Assembly: GCA_964247055.1 (NCBI GenBank)
Contig: OZ176053.1
Coordinates: 3,162,001 to 3,226,000 of the forward strand
Direction of reading: 5' to 3'
Length of the DNA: 64,000 nucleotides
Origin: Paragordius varius
Taxonomy: Eukaryota > Nematomorpha
Shown: piece by piece, positions 58,101-64,000 of the stretch
Layout: each line of letters begins with the position of its first letter
Numbering within the stretch: the first letter of the stretch is position 1
Translations under genes and position numbers: made by a program
The notes under the pieces: model-generated
Seen by the model: only the letters and a program-made list of their open reading frames with translations
Told to the model about the DNA's origin: nothing
Database searches by the model: none

Positions 58101-59969
58101 TATACATATTGTTGGGGTTCCATATAAAAAAAATGACCATTTTTATGCTATTTATGAAATATTGCATAACAATTTTATTTAGAAACCCCGTATTACATTA
58201 ATCGACTGATTATTTAAACAATGACGAAACAACTTTATTCTTAATTAACCTCCCGATAAAATATGTAGCGGATTTAGCGTGATATTTTAATTGAGATATC
58301 TCACAATAAAGCCTAAGCCCTTCCTTTTCAATATTTGGGTTATGGTTTTTTTATTAGCATAGGAAAAATCGTAAGAATATTTTTTTCGCACATCTCCTTT
58401 GGGGGCCTGTCCTAGACCTTGCGCTATAAATAAATCCAAATTTATTAAAATTACCTTAACTGTTTCAACTAAATATATTTATGAAATCCGCATTATTTCC
58501 TAAAAGATTAATGATAACGATTGGTTGTCCCTACGGTTGCAAATACGAATCAATCAGTCTAAACACGATGGAGTTATGTAATCTGAGCAAAAAATGCCTC
58601 ACTCAAATGTATCAACTTCACCAAGATTACTATTTCGATTTTATGAGAGCTAAAATAAAATATGGCAAAATTCAGCAGATCATTGATTTCTATCATGTTT
58701 TATTGGGTTATTGCCGGGACAAAACCATAAACCCTATCGTTGATATCGATAAAAATGACATCTGTAAGAAAATAAATCAATATTTCCTTTTATATAATAA
58801 TTTTTTATACACTTTTTTTGTAGCTTTGTATGTGAAGTATGACAAAAAAAGTGTTGAATACATAACCCTGCAAAACACCTACGGACATTTCATTTATCAT
58901 TTAGGCAAACATTCGTATGAAATAAAAAATCCAGAAAATTTTGTAAGTATATTCTGTTTTTAATTGGGCTAGTGCGGAATCGTAATTAAATTATACTTTA
59001 AATCAAAACGCATAAACATGTGAGTAATGTCTATAACAATTTTGATATTAATTCCCGTACCGCATATATCACTATTATATATTTTTTATAGAATGTGTAT
59101 GTGGATGCTTTGCAATTCGTTACATACATTAAAAATGAGTATCCAGAGTTAACAAACAAAATTATTTTCCTCGGATTTTTCTCAAACGTTCAAAAGATTG
59201 AATCTTATATCAAAAATATGGAGATAATACCAATCCCGAACTCAAAATCTTTTGAACCAGGGTAAAAAAGCATTTTTAGCTGTTTTTGTTGTAATTCTTT
59301 GTTACCATAAATTTTAAAGATTCATACGCTTAAAACGATATAAGAAGTTGATTGGTATAAAAAATTCAATCATGGCTTAACCGATGTAATGATTGAATTA
59401 TAATGTGTTTTTAATTTTAAAAACACCGCTCAATTAGAAGTTCTAAACTGAGTCTTCATTTATCAAATTTCTAAAACTATATGACACTTTTAAAATGCAC
59501 CATTGTGTAATTAGCAAATATAAAACCTGGTAGGCTTAATGTGAATCTTTATGTTTATCGGAAAATTTTTTGATACTAAAACAAAATTATCGGCTATATT
59601 TTTTTAATTTAATATAAAAAATCTATATACGTAATATTTTTTATCAATAGCTCCATATACCGATCCAATAGTTTGTCGCGAAACGATTTAGACTCTAAAT
59701 TTGGTAATAGCATGGAGGATTTATCGCTTAAGGTTCTCACTGAATCCAATCTCAAAGGGAAAATGAATAAATGGATGGAAAAAATGAAATTGACAAGTAT
59801 AACGCTCGTTTTATGTTCAGTGTGGGGTCTGATTATTTTGACCGTAACTGTAACCGATTTTATAATAACTTGTCAAAAAGATTAACATATGTTATAAAAT
59901 AATATAAATATATGGGTAAAAATTGAATCTAGTAAAAAATGCGGACATTTTAAATTATAACGATGATTT

Positions 59970-60002
<33 letters not shown>

Positions 60003-63000
60003 CGGATAAAACCATAATTTTCTTTTACGCTATTTACGACATATTATTTGCGTTATTAATTGAGTGGTGACCGTGATACCGGTCAGAATTTCTCGGATGT
60101 AATAAAAGAAATGTTATTATATATGTTTTAGTATTTTTAAATATTATATGTAATTGCATGCAGAAAAATCAAAAGGATCAAAAGGCAAAACCATTCAAAG
60201 TTTGGTTAAAGCAAGCGAATTGCAAAAACTTACCGCTTTCCATCATTTCACCTTGGGTATGAAAAAATTGGCTGATACCAATCTCCGGAAAAATAGTAAA
60301 GAGCTGCCACCTGAGAAAAAATTTTCTCTAATGGACTCTAAAAATAAAACGGAAGCAATAAAGTATGATATATAGTTAACAATTAAAATATGGATGGTTG
60401 GGTTTTAAATGCATGCAAAACACCAATTTTTCCATACTTAATATTGATTAAGCGGAATTTCTTAACTTATAAAATTGTCATTTTATAAATTTTGGTAATA
60501 TCCGCATGTTATAAATAATTTTAGTAAGTATCATTTGGTAATATCCAAAATTTTACTTGACCCAAGAAATGAGTTTCATATCGTATATTATATATAGTTT
60601 TGTACCTGTACATAACATAACTACAAATATCTTATCCATACACTTTTCATTTACCTTTTTTTAAAAATAGATCTTTTCCCAAGGTAAAGTCTACTGATAC
60701 TTTAGTTCCAGCCGATAATATAATGGAAAATCAAGCTAATGGTAAGAATAATATAATTTCTTTAGGATTTTATAATGCAGAAAATGTGGAGTTATACCTT
60801 AAATATCTTGCAAATTTCATTGAAATCGATACACTTAAGAAAGGGATTCTCCGATTTCACACAATGCTGCATGTTTCTCCGATTGGTTCTTTTCCAGATT
60901 GTTCCATGCTTATATCTATGTTGGAACAGGTTTTTTCCTTAATTAAATTTGACGCAAAATTTTTTTTTAAATTTAACTGTTTGAAAAATCATTTAAGAAC
61001 CAAGGAAGAGTTTTATGGCGAAATGCGTGCAAAACTAAAATTTTATTTTTTTGTTTCCCGCATTTGCCCCGATATTTTATAAAATGAATAAAGACGCTTA
61101 AAATGTTAGTATTTAAAATAACAGTTTAAAATTAACAAACTAAAATCAGACATATATTAATATCAACTGTTATCTTTCAATATATTTTTCAATGATTTAA
61201 CAACATAACTTTACAATTTTATAATCTATATTTACCTTATAACACAGGATGGTCCGGTATTAGCCAAAGCCTGTTTCATAATAAAATGTTGTTATTACGT
61301 ACATAGCTGTAACAATGGGAGATATTTTAGCTCCTTAAGGAATGAGAGTGTATTTAATTCCTCACCCATGCACATGAATAAAAAAAACTTTCGAAACATT
61401 AGCCATACTCGTATCGTACTTGGCCATTTATTTTATCAATGGGGACAGGTAACTTTAATTGTAATGGGTAATTGTATTAAATGATTCTTAAAATTAAAAC
61501 ACCATCAAAATGTAGCCCTCTGAATATTTCTGTAGCCCGCAAAAAATTTCAAAGATTACCAAATTAAACAAAATATAGTTAAAAATGCTATTTACAAAAT
61601 TTAAGTAAAATTAACATTTCTTAGCTAATAATCTGAGTTCCAAAATTTAAAATTAATGATAGTTAAGTTGTGTTTGTAAATTCTTTACAATCTTATGTTA
61701 AATATTTTATAATACCCATATATTTTTTATATACGGCCTGCTAAGTTATTTGTGTTGGACACCCCTGATTTAAATGATACTAAAGCTTTTAACCCTATAA
61801 AACCTATTTATACTCCAAATTTTTTTATAAATTCTGTGCTATAAACATAAACATTATAAAATAATTATTATGCAATAGGCGATCGGTGAAAAATTGGAAT
61901 ATGAGTGTCGAGAGGAAGCCTCACATACACATGAGATAACCGAATCACCCTATATTCAGATATCAGATTTTTTTATGCACGGTATTCAGTTAAAAATTTC
62001 AAAATAAACGATTATTATTATTTTACAAATAATCAAAATAAATCAAGTAGTCTAATTTCTATATCCTAATATATGTTTTTACCACGATAGATAAAGAAAA
62101 GGAACATAAATATATAAATTCAAAATTGATACAAACGATATTGATAACTCTCTTGTGTGAAATAACCTTGTTTCTAAAAAGCCTTCGGAAAAAACGCACC
62201 ATGAAAATGACGCCAAGTCGAAAATATGGCGTCTCCTGGGAAAAGAAAAAACATAGCCGATGGAATAGTTTATTGGGCATGTTAGGAGTATCCATAAGTA
62301 GTCTATCTTCTGCCGGTCATGATGGTATTTTCTACAATTTGATTTGGATTTTACACATTAAATAAAAAACAATTGAATTAATTATCAGAGCATTCTAATA
62401 TATTTTCTGTTTTGAATAATTCTTTGATTGGTGTACAAAAGCGTTAAAGTACTAATTTAACTAATAAGAATTAAAATTTAGAAAAAATTTATGCATAGCG
62501 AAAGTTTTTGCTACATATCTCTTCAATTCACTACCGCCTTATTTGAAAAAAGTCAAACAAGCAAACAAAGCGTTTAGATCACATAGATTTTAGATTTTTC
62601 GATTACATTTTACATTTTATTAAATACTTTAGGACATTAACGATTATTCTATGACCTTTATGCGGCATATTAAATATTTCATGTACTAAAATTTACAATC
62701 ATTTCAGAATTTTTAATAACTGTTAGCCAATGAAAAATTCAAATTTTAGCGCATATTACATTTACGCTTTAATTTTTGAAAAGTAATTATTGATTGATTT
62801 TGGGCATGATATTGTCAGCATCTGTTGTGCTGAAACTATGTTAATAATTAAACAGAAAGGTTAAAAATGCAGTCCTGCCGAGCCCTTTCTTTTATAAATT
62901 CGCGCTATGTTTTTTAAAATTATGCTTAGTTACTATTTAATTCTGATTTTGTATGAATAATTTTATTTAAATTCTTTGTATAAATCGGATTGGGTAAGAT

Positions 63001-63550
63001 GTAGGTTTCCAGAATATTTAGATTGCAAATATGGTTTTTGCTGCGTCATCCTTTGCAAAAGCCGGCCTTCATCGATTAATTTTCAATAGTTTTTAAAACA
63101 ATATTTTAATAATAAATAGGTAATCGTTATTATAACCAAAGGCTATTCGTTTCCTGAAACATATATTTATATACAAACTAGTATTTTACAAATTAATTGA
63201 ATTCCGCGTTCATTAATTTAGAATCAATTATAATATTGTTTAAATTTGTTTTAATAATTAAGGGATTGCTAAAAAATCAAAATTTTAGCCTATCTAATAT
63301 CTTATATATTTGATAGAACCGCGAAAAAGTTTATTGCAAACCGTCAATCCTTCCCGCGAGGAGTCTTCCCACGAAAGTTTAAATAGCATAAGAATAGAGA
63401 CACCGGATGAAATAGCTTCCTCACCCAAAAAATTATCTGACACAGGCGTTTTACCAGAAAAACCAATTGGACAACGCTTTGGCTCATCCATAGGATCCCT
63501 TTATGGCTTCCCTAAATTGAGGCGCACCAGTTTAAAACTGAAAAAAGATG
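55153..63550 (+). CDS. UNC80: UNC80, NALCN channel auxiliary subunit (5' part, 16 exons)
   Basis: UNC80 is the large scaffold of the NALCN sodium-leak channel, needed for neuronal excitability. Exons: 55153-55229, 55363-55411, 55538-56087, 56111-56833, 56904-57094, 57307-57573, 57665-57960, 58507-58942, 59092-59261, 59651-59796, 60164-60362, 60671-60929, 61248-61448, 61879-61981, 62091-62324 and 63317-63550. All phases agree, giving about 1,378 residues; human is about 3,260, so the gene runs past the right edge. Matches include IPVSIKLFLWRQ, RVLVQNLADDLSPALSAAIK, GCPYGCKYESIS, CLTQMYQLHQDYY, IIDFYHVLLGYCRD, VTYIKNEYPE, DGPVLAKACFIIKCCYYVHS, LFYQWGQAIGEKL and LLCEITLFLKSL. Low-complexity linkers are diverged. 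Introns are mostly 90-990 nt, but one is 23 nt (56088-56110) and one 70 nt. Confidence 0.9.
59966..60002. repeat. (AT)n microsatellite in UNC80 intron
   Basis: A run of TA dinucleotides between exons 10 and 11. Confidence 0.8.
61500..61771. mobile_element. degenerate hAT-type MITE in UNC80 intron 13
   Basis: The right end reads ACGGCCTGCTAAGTTATTTG, TGTTGGACACCCCTG (ending about 61769), as in the element at 28580-28843. The left end is decayed (TGTAGCCCTCTGAATATTTC). No clear target duplication. Confidence 0.5.
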
Positions 63551-64000
63551 GTATTATTGTACATTTATAATATATAAATTTGTGGATTACTTAATTGAAA
63601 ATAGATAATTGGTATAGAGTGAACCTCCGCATTTATATTAGAAAATATGGCTTATTATCGGCATCACAACCGCCTTTTTCTAAAAATCAAATTTTTTCAT
63701 CACAAATTGATAAATAATATATGATAATTAATAATATGCATCAAAAAATTAATAAAAAATGATTTACTCTTTATTATTTTAGTTCATTATAAGGGTTTCA
63801 TAATATCACATTATAGTCATATCATCTCAATAATTATAAATCTGGGCCTTTTATTGAAATCGGAATAGGACATAATATCAGCATGATTAGTTTATAAAGG
63901 CTGTTTAATTAGGGGCCTTACTTAGTATAAGTTGCATAATTAGCCTCCTAACTAATATTAATGACCAAACTACTATTATGCATGTTGGTTTTTTCACTAC
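63551..64000. other. UNC80 intron running off the window
   Basis: Begins with the donor after exon 16 (GATG|GTATTA). No further exon was recognised before the edge. Confidence 0.5.

Noticed and set aside
1-64000. tRNA, rRNA, snRNA genes, CRISPR arrays, LTR or virus-like elements
   Set aside because: Looked for by eye on both strands; no cloverleaf, rRNA, array or LTR-type gene order was recognised. A covariance-model scan would be decisive for small RNAs.

Overview
The window is AT-rich animal DNA. It carries spliceosomal genes for CCR4-NOT, the exosome, a SET-type histone chaperone, UNC80, a rhodopsin-like GPCR and a CLPTM1L-type membrane protein. Its most telling property is intron size. 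Aligning the predicted proteins with family members I know exposes at least 16 introns of 22-30 nt, beside ordinary introns of 70 nt to about 4 kb. As I recall, introns in the 20-30 nt range are known among animals chiefly from dicyemid mesozoans. With UNC80 and a neuropeptide-type GPCR present, a mesozoan such as an orthonectid or dicyemid is my best guess, but that assignment is inference.

Layout: 1-812 holds the last exon of a CLPTM1L homologue (+) and a palindromic MITE. 1041-3463 is a two-exon GPCR (-). 6404-8496 holds a weak tail-anchored exon and a Helitron nested in a hAT-like repeat. 9060-10020 is a LINE fossil. 10474-12275 holds a divergent pair, a LEM-domain protein (-) and EXOSC7 (+), with start codons 49 bp apart. 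14661-23198 holds two tandem membrane-anchored JmjC genes (+); an intron of the second is swollen to 4.1 kb by a Helitron-derived array between inverted repeats. 23484-32798 holds CNOT10 (-, 13 exons) and RBM48 (+), head to head with only 42 bp between start codons.

From 33.3 to 46.4 kb lie LINE remains of an RTE-like clade. One LINE is split by a 3.34-kb hAT element with a perfect 8-bp target duplication. An orphan 355-residue ORF (-) at 38448-39515 sits among them. SET (-, 7 exons) occupies 47370-49202. Then come a LINE tail, a Helitron, a mariner fossil and a clean 579-bp Helitron (50-54 kb). From 55153 to the right edge runs UNC80 (+), with 16 exons and about 1,378 residues, still incomplete at the edge.

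The genes do not form one pathway. Several are basal RNA machinery (CNOT10 deadenylation, EXOSC7 exosome core, RBM48 minor spliceosome). UNC80 and the GPCR point to an excitable, signalling tissue. No LTR retroelement, virus-like element, rRNA, tRNA or CRISPR was recognised.
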